From the NCBI GenBank assembly GCA_033439295.1, contig JAVTLE010000007.1:744001-808000 (forward strand): 64,000 nucleotides of DNA. Direction: 5' to 3'. The notes under the pieces are model-generated. The model did not search any database and was not told where the DNA came from. It worked only from the letters and a program-made list of their open reading frames with translations. This stretch comes from Deuterostichococcus epilithicus. Lineage: Eukaryota; Chlorophyta; Trebouxiophyceae; Prasiolales; Stichococcaceae. The position numbers and the translations under genes are program-made. Positions 24,326 through 32,718 of the stretch are shown here, piece after piece (position 1 is the stretch's first letter; the number at the start of each line of letters is the position of its first letter).

Positions 24326-24968
24326 AATTTGGACCTTCGAGCCTCTGCCGTGTAGAGGAGACTCACGCAGTGACTGGCACCCGGCAGGTGTATCCTCACT
24401 ATATGTGTCGATCGTATCCTAGACGCACGGCGCACGCAGCGCAGGCTGATGGCGCTGTGCCGGCGCCCAACAAAGCGTCCCCAAACCTGCTTGGCTTGAA
24501 AAGCCTTGCCGCTGCTCGGTGGCCTAGTCTACGGCGTGCTGCCGCGATACGAGTGGCCTTTCACCGTGCGAAGCGGTACAATAGGAATGAAAGAACAGTT
24601 TGGCACAGCTGCTGGAGCCGCAAGCCGCAGCGCGGAGGCACACGTGCGGCCGGTTTCCGACAGGGGGCCGCTGCCGGGTTTCGCGAACCACAAGCACATC
24701 AGCACTTGCGGCGGTTCTCAGCCCCGCCAGCACTTGCATCCAGTACCATGATATTCATGTAGGGCATCATACAGTGCCGGGGCGCTGCGTGTGCACAGGA
24801 ATTGGACATGCCCGCCGACATGGTTCGACCATTGAGCAGCACGAATGGCGCTTGGATCATGGCTGCAGACAACAGCTGCTCGTATGAGCGTTACATATAT
24901 GTTACCAAAGCATTTGAGGGTAGCAGCGCGGCGTCTGCTGCCGGTATGCGGATAGCAGAGCGAAAATC

Positions 24969-24985
24969 GGCCGAATTGCCCCGAC
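24969..24985 (-). repeat. Inverted repeat, right copy (partner 24309-24325)
   Basis: Perfect reverse complement of 24309-24325. Flanks show no obvious target duplication, so the nature of the 677-bp unit is unresolved. Confidence 0.8.
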
Positions 24986-26138
24986 ACATGAACAATGGGC
25001 GTTCGCCGGGGGCGAGACGCGAGTTTGATCAGAGTGCTCGAAAGGGGCCAGTCGAAAGGGGAGCAGCCAGGTCGCTAATAAGGCAGGCCGAGGAATGCCA
25101 GCACCGGGCAGCACCCTATAGCGAAAACGGCTACATCAAAATGACACACTGCAACATGCAGCAGCTGGCATGGCATGCTCATGCTATCAGATCGCAGGAC
25201 TCATACAGATAGCAAACCGGCACGCTCCCAGGACACTGACGGCTCGGGGTCAGGAAAAAACTCATGAAATGTGCAGGAGAATCAGGGCGACTTGAAGTTC
25301 CACGGCGAAAGCGCTCGCACATCAGTGCAGAAGCCTTTCTGACATCTGCTGGAACAAGCACGCGCAAGTTGCCGCATGCAGCTTGGCTGGCGAGCATCCC
25401 CAGCCTGGACATGAACAGGCCCCCTCGTACTTGGCAGGGGACGGGTAAACTTCCCCACGCACAAAAGTTACACCTTTGGCCCAATTTTCCCCCGTCGTTG
25501 ATGCCTCCGAAACGCCCCTTATGCAACCTGCCACAGCGCGCGGCGGCTGCCAGCTGCAGCAGCCGTGCAACCTGGCTGCGGACTGCTCTGCAGCCGGGGG
25601 GCTTCCGAATCACAGTCTGCGTCTGGCATCCACGAATATCACCCTCGTTTTCATACCTAGCAATAAGTACTCAGAATCATCCCCCGTTCTATGGTAAATC
25701 GTACTAAGGGCGCGGAAACGATTCTTACATCAACTCGCCAAATCTTTCCACGCCGGCTGCCGGGGCGCCGTTCGGTCGGCTGGCCGCAGCGCGAGGCGCC
25801 TGCCTCACGCAAAGCTCTGCAGACTGACCCAAGGAATAGCTGACGGACCACGGAGGACCCGAAGACGCAGACTGACACCGGCAGCAGGCGTAAGAGGTTT
25901 CCCGTCGACGACTCTTAGGGCAAAACTCGAGTGCATAAGTTCAAATCACCGAAGGTGATCAAACTAAAACGAATTTGGCGCCCCCCCCCTCTTCTGGACA
26001 TGTTTCAGTACAGTACATACAAGGCTCAACCTCTGAACGTTGTAGTAGGGACTCCATTGGTCCCCAGCTGTTCAAATCATCTGGAGGTGAGCGATTCGGG
26101 GCTCCGAGCTAAAAGTTGGACCCCAAACAGCAGCATCT

Positions 26139-26163
26139 GGCCAAATTACCCCGGACTCCTCGT
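26139..26163 (-). repeat. Inverted repeat, right copy (partner 24284-24308)
   Basis: Reverse complement of 24284-24308 with two mismatches by eye. Confidence 0.7.
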
Positions 26164-26637
26164 CGCCTTTGAGTGAGCCGAAATGCGTTTGCCAGACGGC
26201 CTTGACAGTTGACAGACTTTTCAACGTGGGAGCGCGAGGACCCTTGCCCTCCACTGAATCACGGTCGTAGAATAGGCCCAACCTTAAAGCATCGATGGAT
26301 AATCACCTGTGCAAATTTTCCCAGGATTCCTTATGACGTTCAAAACCGGTGAAATTCACGAACTTTGCAACGCCCCGTGGATAATCAAGTAACGCTTGAA
26401 CAAGAACATATTACACAGCATATTGCATCTTCCATGCAACGTTCATACCCCGGCTAACATACCCAGCTCCATCAGAACCTGGAAGTCAAGCGCCGGTGGG
26501 CGTCGTTAGTAGTGCCATGGGGGACCTGGCGCGAATCCGACGTGACGTTGTGTTTTGCTCAGCTTGAAGCACCATAACAGCTGGCTGGATGATGGGTCTT
26601 TGCGTGATTCACATCGCGCCGGAAGATGCGTGCAGAG

Positions 26638-27161
26638 CAGGGTTGGCAGTAACCGGATGTTAGGTCCGGTTGAGATTGGCGGTTGACCCAACAGGGGTTG
26701 CCAACCGGATTTTGCCGGTTACCTCGCCCTTTTCCCCCAAATCCTTCGGATATGGACGTTTCTCGCCTCGCTGAACGTTTCTGTCTGTGTTTCGAGCCTC
26801 TCGGGGCCGTTTTGCAGGTTACCAAATTGTTCGTGCGAATTGGCACTGATTGGCGTGCACCTGACAACACTGGACTCCCAGATGGGCTGCAAGGTGCAGC
26901 TGGTGATGCGCAGCCGTCCGGGGAATGCTGCACATTATCTTCGGAAGTGCTAAGGCTATGCAGTGGCACAGAAAGCAGATTTCTGCGCCACTCCCCCCAG
27001 CCGCAGCCATATCCCCTGGCGGCAGCTAGAATCCGCTCGCCTTAGAATGGGAAACGGTAGCCAACCCGCAAATCAACCGGAATCCAGGCCCCGGTTGGAG
27101 GTTGGCAACCCCGGTTACCCGGTTAGGACCAACCCCGGTTACCGGTTGGTTGCCAACCCTG
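26638..27161. mobile_element. hAT-like non-autonomous DNA transposon (MITE-type), 524 bp
   Basis: Ends are inverted: left CAGGGTTGGCAGTAACCGG at 26638, right (reverse complement from 27161) CAGGGTTGGCAACCAACCG; the first 11 nt match exactly. CAGGG ends are typical of hAT elements. Flanking 8-mers are GTGCAGAG (26630-26637) and GTGCAGAC (27162-27169), a 7/8 match to the 8-bp target duplication that hAT transposases make. Many CCGGTT/AACCGG motifs cluster just inside both ends, like subterminal transposase-binding repeats. No transposase is encoded, so it would need a helper in trans. Confidence 0.85.
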
Positions 27162-27303
27162 GTGCAGACCTCTACAGGTATGAGCCGCGGTTGTCTGTGT
27201 GGTCTGTGTTGTGTTGCGCGCTCCCGAGGACCCGTGGGCGTCTGACATGCACTCGAGACAAACCCAAGCGCACAGACGCCGCTCAGTGAACTTGGAAAAC
27301 CTG

Positions 27304-27578
27304 TGTTGCGAAACCTGCCGAAGGCTAATCGGGGATTGCAGTGGCAGGGGTTCGGTGTCTCAGTTGAGAGTGGAAGGCTTACAATTGTGAGCGCATTGGG
27401 CAGCTCTTATACCCACAACACATGCGCTTTACGACAAGCATCACGCGCCCATGATCCAACGCCTCCTGCGAGCTGCACTCGTATGCTGCGAGCTGCAGCG
27501 TCATGAACACGAGCTACTCATAACCTTGCATACCCTAACGGTACTAACAATACCGTTCCGAATGCACTAATCTCAACA
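27304..27578 (-). repeat. Copia 3' LTR
   Basis: 275 bp, TGTTGC...CAACA on the plus strand, identical by eye to 31802-32076. It is downstream in the sense of the element. Confidence 0.95.
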
Positions 27579-27684
27579 CTCCCACGCGGGATTGTTCAGT
27601 ACCGTTCAAGCATACATCGTGGACGGGCTTGCCTAAGTGTCAGTAAGCTTGCATAGTCTTCTTCGCCAGCGCTGCTGTGCTTCA

Positions 27685-30600
27685 TCAGCCCATTCCGATC
27701 CCATCGCAGCACAGCTCGAGCTTGCCTTTTGGGACGGGCTTCGTCAGCATGTCGGCGAGCATCTTCTCAGTCTTCACATACTGAAACTTGACGTCTTGGC
27801 GCGCCACCCGCTCGCGTGCGAAGTGATAGACGACGTCGATGTGCTTGGTGCGTGACGAGGCCATGGGGTTCTTGAGCATCTTGATTGCACTCTGGTTGTC
27901 AGCGAAGATGGTGATCGTCTGGTTGCCCAAGCCGAGGTCGGCTAGCAGCTGCCTCAGGTTGATCGCCTCCTTGACGCTCATGCCGGCCGCCATGTACTCG
28001 GCCTCGGCCGTGGATGTAGCAACGGTGCTTTGCCGCTTGCTGAGCCAGCTGATTGCCCCGCCATAGAGCATGAACACAAAGCCAGACGTTGAGCGTCGGC
28101 TGTCCAGATCTCCAGCGTAGTCAGCGTCAGTGTAGCCGATTATGGCAGGTGGGCGTTCGCTTGCCTTGTAGTCATTGAAGACGATGCCCTTGGTCTTGGT
28201 GTTTGCGACGTAGCGGAGTATGCCCTTGGCTGCGCTCCAGTGCGCTGCGGTAGGCTTCGCCATGTACTTGGACAGCACGCCAGCAGCGTGCGCCAGGTCT
28301 GGCCGTGTGCACGTACTGAGGTACAGGAGAGTGCCCACCAAGTGCGTGTAGTGCCCCGCCGTGTCGATGGAGAGGGGCTCGCCGTCGTCGGCGGTCAGCA
28401 GCGTGCCGGGAGTCAAGGGGACGCCGCGCGTCTTGCCGTTGACCAGCCCGTAGTGCTGCACCAGGGTGTTAGCCAGCCTTTCCTGGCTTAGCTTGATGGT
28501 GTGGGCGCTTCGGTCGCGCTCAATCCTCATGTTGAGGAAGATCTTTGCCTCGCCGAGGTCGTGTGCCTCGAACCAGTTGGTGATGGCAGATTTGGCCCGC
28601 ATGATGCAGTCCGTGGTGGGTGCCGCCACCAGCATGTCGTCCACGTACACGAGTATGTACGTCTTGTCGCCCCTTTTGTCGGTGGAGGTGTAGAGACTCG
28701 GGTCCGAGGCAGATGCCACGAATCCAGCCGCTACCAGCGACTCTTGGAGGCAGAGGTGCCAGGCTCGCGGGGCTTGACGCAGTCCGTACAACGCCTTGTT
28801 GAGCCGGCAGACCGTATCAGCGTCGCCATTGCCGTACCCCGGGGGTTGGTCAATGTACACTTCTTCTTCAATCTTGCCGTTGAGGAAAGCCGTCTTGATG
28901 TCGAGCTGATGTAGCTCCAGGTCCTCTTTGGCGACCAGTGCCAGCAGGCAGCGGAGGGTTGTGTATTTGCCCACCGGGGCAAACACTTCGTCGAAGTCGA
29001 TGCCCTCGCGCTGGCGGAAGCCCTTGGCTACGAGGCGCGCCTTGTAGCGCTCAATGGAGCTGTCGGCGTTAAGCTTGATCTTGTAGACCCACTTGACTGG
29101 AATGGGCCTTGCGCCGGCTGGTAGCTTCGTCAGCTCCCATGTGTTGTGTGCGGAGAGGGCGGCCAGCTCCTCTTGCATCGCTGTGAGCCAAGCGTTGGCT
29201 TGTGGGGAGGCGACGGCTTCTTCATAGGTGAGAGGCTCGCCGAGTTCCGCGGTGGCGGTGTAGCCTTGGGCGTCCAGTGCACGCCGAGTGGGCTGCCACG
29301 TGCGCCTTGTGCGGCGTGTGGGCGCGTTGTTGGCGTCGTCAGTGGGATCCTCACCGCTATTGGTGGTGTCGCTTGCGTCGGCATTGTTGACGGCAGGGAC
29401 GTCCATGTCGGCAGGGGGTTCCGTGCCGCCGTCGGTGGAATCCATGTCGGTGGGCTCCCACGCGATTGCCGACTCAGTGGGAGGCTGCGCTGCCCCTTGT
29501 TTCCCACCTCCCTCGTCGAAGATGACATTTTCGGAGATGACGATCTTGCCTGTATCAAGGAGGATCCGGTAGCCAATGGTGTTGGGCTGATAACCAACGA
29601 AGCGTCCACGGTTGGTGTGGCTGTCCAGTTTACGCCTCAGTGGCGAAGGTATCAGGACGTATGCGGTGGCGCCGAACACCCGCATGCGGCTCACGTCGGG
29701 CTTCTCGCCGTAGAACAGCTCCCACGGAGTCTGCTGCCCGTTGGCCGTGGGGGAGCGGTTGCGGATGTAGTTGGCGGTTGCGACGCCTTCGGCCCATGTA
29801 CTGGCGGGCATGCCAGTGTCCATAAGCATCGCGCGTACCCGGTCCATGAGGGTACGGTTCAGCCGTTCGGCCGCGCCGTTCTGCTCCGGTGTGTAGGTCA
29901 TCGTGGTTTGGTGAATGATGCCCTTGCCTTGGAGGTAGGAGGCGAGGTCCTTATTGACGTACTCGGTCCCGTTGTCGGTGCGTATCGCACGCAAGCGCCG
30001 ACCGACTTGCGTCTCCAGCTCGTTGATGACGACGATGGTGGTGGCCGCTGTTTCGCCCTTCGTCTTGATGGACTTGACGACGGACAGCCTTGAGTAATCG
30101 TCCAGATAGGTGGCCACGTAGACCGCCCCGCCCAGAGAGGGCTCTTGCATTGGACCTTGCAGATCCATGTGCAGAAGTTGCAGCGGCTCGCGACTCACGC
30201 TTGGCGATGGCGGATGTGGGACGCGCTGCTGCTTCGCCTTGATGCACGGCTCGCATGTCAGGGCTGCCGCGCCCGCGAACTCCGCGGCGGTGGTCTTCAT
30301 GCCGGTCACCATGGCCTTGGCTGACAGGCGCTGGAGGTTGGTGTAGCCGAGGTGGCCGTATCGGCGGTGCCACACCTCCGGCGTTTCCACGATGGCGGCT
30401 TGAGCGGTGGGAGCCTTGCTCACGCTCTTCACTCTGGGCGCCTTGTGCGCCGCCTTGAACGGCTGGTGATGAAGATCGGCTGAGTCCTCGATGTGGCCCA
30501 GGCTGTACACACCGCTGCCCGTGCAGTCCGCGCAAGCGATTTGGTTGCTGCCAAGCTCGAGGTCAGCACCTTGTGGGGTGAAGCGCACGTTGACGCCGGC

Positions 30601-31674
30601 GGCGGTTGCACGCTTGACTGACAGGAGATTGGCCGATACGCCCTCGACGTAGAGAACGTTCTTGAGGGTGATTCCCTTGAAGCGCCGCCAGCTGGGCGGT
30701 AGGTACACGTCGCCGATGGCGGTGACGGGAGCGCTGCCCTTGCCGAAGGTGACGCTCATCGGCTGCGTCGGCGGCCGGGGGTTGTGCAGGCACCCATAGG
30801 CGTTGGTGACGTGGTCGGACGCGCCAGAGTCAAGTAGCCACTCATCGCGGCTGACGGTTGGTGAAGCCGACAGTGCCACATGGTTGGCTGTGGGCGTCGC
30901 GACGGCTGCGAAGGCCACTGTATCAGTGCCTGAGCCGGGTTTGATGCGCCCGTCACGCCGGCGGCTGCGGCAGTCGCGGCTGAGGTGGCCCTTCTTGTGG
31001 CAGTTGTAGCACTCACGTGTCTCACGTGTGGGCGGCTTCTGGGGCGTCTTGTTGGCGGCTGTTGGTCGGCCGTGTTTGGTGCGAAACGCGCCGAACGCCT
31101 GGCTGTCCTGGGGAAGGGGACCGCCTTTGAGCCGGTGCTGCTGCTCGACGTTCAGCAGCATCGGGATTGCGTCATGTAGGCTGACATCACTCGCGGTGGT
31201 TGTTAGATTGACGACGATGTGGCCGTAGTCGGACGGCAGACCAGTGAGGATGTTGATGAGCAGGTTCTCATCATTGAGTGCGTCGCCTGCACCCAGTAGC
31301 TGGGTGCGGAGGGTGCGCGCCCGTGCCACGTAGGACGCCACGTCCTCGTCGTGCAACATTTGCAGGGCGGCCATCTCCTTCTTGAGCATGACGCGACGCG
31401 CCCTATTGCTCGCCTGATAGGTATCCTCGAGCGTCTTCCACGCCTCGGCGGCTGTCTTGCAGTCCATGATGGTGGGCAAGTGTTGGTCTTGTACCCACAT
31501 GTAGAGGTACGCGAGTACCTTCTCCGAGGCCTCGTCGCCGGCTTCGTCTGGCTTGGCCACGGCTGACCAGAGGCCCTTGAGCCGCAGTTGCCCCTTTGCG
31601 CGCAGGCTCCATTGGAGGTAGTTTTCGGTACCCAGCTGCTCAAAGCGTGTACCGTACTGTACCGAGTCCGTCAT
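27685..31674 (-). CDS. Copia Gag-Pol polyprotein (1329 aa)
   Basis: One open frame carries, in order: a Gag region (about residues 1-215), a CCHC zinc knuckle CYNCHKKGHLSRDC (about 221-234), an aspartic protease with LLDSGASDHV (about 277), the integrase region starting with a GAG-pre-integrase H/C module (about 420-480) and a catalytic core beginning near 500, reverse transcriptase (about 840-1090) with the YVDDML active-site block near 1008, and RNase H with AEAEYMA near 1220. The length is normal for copia elements, and Gag and Pol share a single frame, as is common in plant copia elements. Treated as part of the mobile element, not a host gene. Confidence 0.95.
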   Translation of the reverse strand: MTDSVQYGTRFEQLGTENYLQWSLRAKGQLRLKGLWSAVAKPDEAGDEASEKVLAYLYMWVQDQHLPTIMDCKTAAEAWKTLEDTYQASNRARRVMLKKEMAALQMLHDEDVASYVARARTLRTQLLGAGDALNDENLLINILTGLPSDYGHIVVNLTTTASDVSLHDAIPMLLNVEQQHRLKGGPLPQDSQAFGAFRTKHGRPTAANKTPQKPPTRETRECYNCHKKGHLSRDCRSRRRDGRIKPGSGTDTVAFAAVATPTANHVALSASPTVSRDEWLLDSGASDHVTNAYGCLHNPRPPTQPMSVTFGKGSAPVTAIGDVYLPPSWRRFKGITLKNVLYVEGVSANLLSVKRATAAGVNVRFTPQGADLELGSNQIACADCTGSGVYSLGHIEDSADLHHQPFKAAHKAPRVKSVSKAPTAQAAIVETPEVWHRRYGHLGYTNLQRLSAKAMVTGMKTTAAEFAGAAALTCEPCIKAKQQRVPHPPSPSVSREPLQLLHMDLQGPMQEPSLGGAVYVATYLDDYSRLSVVKSIKTKGETAATTIVVINELETQVGRRLRAIRTDNGTEYVNKDLASYLQGKGIIHQTTMTYTPEQNGAAERLNRTLMDRVRAMLMDTGMPASTWAEGVATANYIRNRSPTANGQQTPWELFYGEKPDVSRMRVFGATAYVLIPSPLRRKLDSHTNRGRFVGYQPNTIGYRILLDTGKIVISENVIFDEGGGKQGAAQPPTESAIAWEPTDMDSTDGGTEPPADMDVPAVNNADASDTTNSGEDPTDDANNAPTRRTRRTWQPTRRALDAQGYTATAELGEPLTYEEAVASPQANAWLTAMQEELAALSAHNTWELTKLPAGARPIPVKWVYKIKLNADSSIERYKARLVAKGFRQREGIDFDEVFAPVGKYTTLRCLLALVAKEDLELHQLDIKTAFLNGKIEEEVYIDQPPGYGNGDADTVCRLNKALYGLRQAPRAWHLCLQESLVAAGFVASASDPSLYTSTDKRGDKTYILVYVDDMLVAAPTTDCIMRAKSAITNWFEAHDLGEAKIFLNMRIERDRSAHTIKLSQERLANTLVQHYGLVNGKTRGVPLTPGTLLTADDGEPLSIDTAGHYTHLVGTLLYLSTCTRPDLAHAAGVLSKYMAKPTAAHWSAAKGILRYVANTKTKGIVFNDYKASERPPAIIGYTDADYAGDLDSRRSTSGFVFMLYGGAISWLSKRQSTVATSTAEAEYMAAGMSVKEAINLRQLLADLGLGNQTITIFADNQSAIKMLKNPMASSRTKHIDVVYHFARERVARQDVKFQYVKTEKMLADMLTKPVPKGKLELCCDGIGMG

Positions 31675-31789
31675 GACGACGTCTGAGTTTCTTGCAAGCT
31701 TTTGCGTGCTTGGCCTTCACCAAGAAACTCAACCAAACGTTGTTATCAGAACGTTTGCTTTCACACGTTAATTGCGCGTTAGCGTGTGA

Positions 31790-31801
31790 GGGCCCATAAC
31801 C
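31790..31801 (-). other. Copia primer-binding site (initiator tRNA-Met anticodon arm)
   Basis: Plus strand GGGCCCATAACC, immediately next to the 5' LTR. It equals the anticodon-arm sequence of eukaryotic initiator tRNA-Met, so the element strand is complementary to it. This is an internal tRNA site, unlike the 3'-CCA-end site (TGGTATCAGAGC) common in plant elements. Confidence 0.8.
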
Positions 31802-32076
31802 TGTTGCGAAACCTGCCGAAGGCTAATCGGGGATTGCAGTGGCAGGGGTTCGGTGTCTCAGTTGAGAGTGGAAGGCTTACAATTGTGAGCGCATTGGGCA
31901 GCTCTTATACCCACAACACATGCGCTTTACGACAAGCATCACGCGCCCATGATCCAACGCCTCCTGCGAGCTGCACTCGTATGCTGCGAGCTGCAGCGTC
32001 ATGAACACGAGCTACTCATAACCTTGCATACCCTAACGGTACTAACAATACCGTTCCGAATGCACTAATCTCAACA
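31802..32076 (-). repeat. Copia 5' LTR
   Basis: 275 bp and upstream in the sense of the element. It should hold the element's promoter and polyadenylation signals. Identical by eye to the other LTR. Confidence 0.95.
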
Positions 32077-32298
32077 ACCTGTCGTGTAGCGCATTTCTTG
32101 GTGATCGATGCACCGCAGTTATGGGTGCTCCACTGGGTCCGAAGTGCAGAAGGCGAACGCTTGTCGTTGCGAGCACGCATGCACACGTTTGCGGGCTTAG
32201 GGCAAAGCTCTGTGGTCCCAGCAACGCACTTTGGGTTCGACAGGGCCGTGGCACGTATGCAAAACGTCTACCAGTGCGGCATGCGGCGTGGCGTGTTC

Positions 32299-32718
32299 CA
32301 GGGTTGCACCGCACGGCGCACGCGTGCGCACGCGCACGCGTTCCGCACGCGTGCGCACGGCCGCACGGCTGTGAGCACTGCCGTGCGCACGTTGTCAGAC
32401 GCTGTCAGACAGTGATGTAATCCAGCTAGACAACAGTTGCCGGCATGCTACTGCGGCTGCAAATGAGACGCAACTGCACATTACCGCCGTTCAACATGTT
32501 GCACACTTCATGTCAACGCATAAGATATATGTACAGTGAGGTTGTATGCATTGTTTAGCCTGTTATGGCCCAGCGCAGCCTGTTTCTTCATTCCCCTGGG
32601 GGATTAACATAAGCAGCCGTGCGAAAGTGCCGTTCCCTGCCGTGCGCGGTGCGCACGCGGTGCGCACGTGTGCAGAACGGCCGCACGTCAGTGCAAAGTG
32701 ACGTGCGGTGCAACCCTG
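32299..32718. mobile_element. hAT-like non-autonomous DNA transposon (MITE-type), 420 bp
   Basis: Perfect 16-nt terminal inverted repeats, CAGGGTTGCACCGCAC, at 32299-32314 and (reverse complement) 32703-32718. A perfect 8-bp target duplication GCGTGTTC lies at 32291-32298 and 32719-32726. Both the CAGGG ends and 8-bp duplication fit the hAT superfamily. The left part is rich in alternating purine-pyrimidine GCGCAC runs; the interior is AT-richer and has no transposase frame. It is a different family from the 26638-27161 element, with only the first 8 nt of the ends shared. Confidence 0.92.

Larger units (their letters stand above)
24005..26637. other. Gene-poor spacer with inverted repeats
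   Basis: No exon blocks were recognised on either strand; base use looks non-coding (lower GC, homopolymers such as the C run near 25981). An open frame of 147 codons at 25264-25707 (+) matches nothing I know. Two sets of inverted repeats are listed separately and suggest decayed DNA transposons. Confidence 0.5.
27304..32076 (-). mobile_element. Ty1/copia LTR retrotransposon, whole-looking, 4773 bp
   Basis: Two 275-bp LTRs (TG...CA) bracket one long open polyprotein frame on the minus strand. A 5-bp target duplication ACCTG flanks it (27299-27303 and 32077-32081). The LTRs read identical by eye, so the insertion is recent. A primer-binding site abuts the 5' LTR at 31790-31801 and matches the anticodon arm of initiator tRNA-Met, as in half-tRNA priming; a short purine tract (GTGGGAG on the minus strand) precedes the 3' LTR. 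The gene order with integrase before reverse transcriptase defines copia. It lies between host genes and interrupts none that I can see. Confidence 0.96.

Noticed and set aside
24309-24985. Calling the 677-bp inverted-repeat unit a defined MITE
   Set aside because: No target-site duplication could be seen at the repeat edges, so only the repeats are reported.
25264-25707. 147-codon open frame on the plus strand in the gene-poor block
   Set aside because: No recognisable domain, unusual composition for this genome's genes, and located among repeats; not called as a gene.
25925-25960. Possible tRNA B-box (AGTTCAAATC)
   Set aside because: No matching A-box or cloverleaf can be drawn upstream.
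29146-30093. 315-codon open frame on the plus strand
   Set aside because: Antisense shadow of the copia polyprotein.
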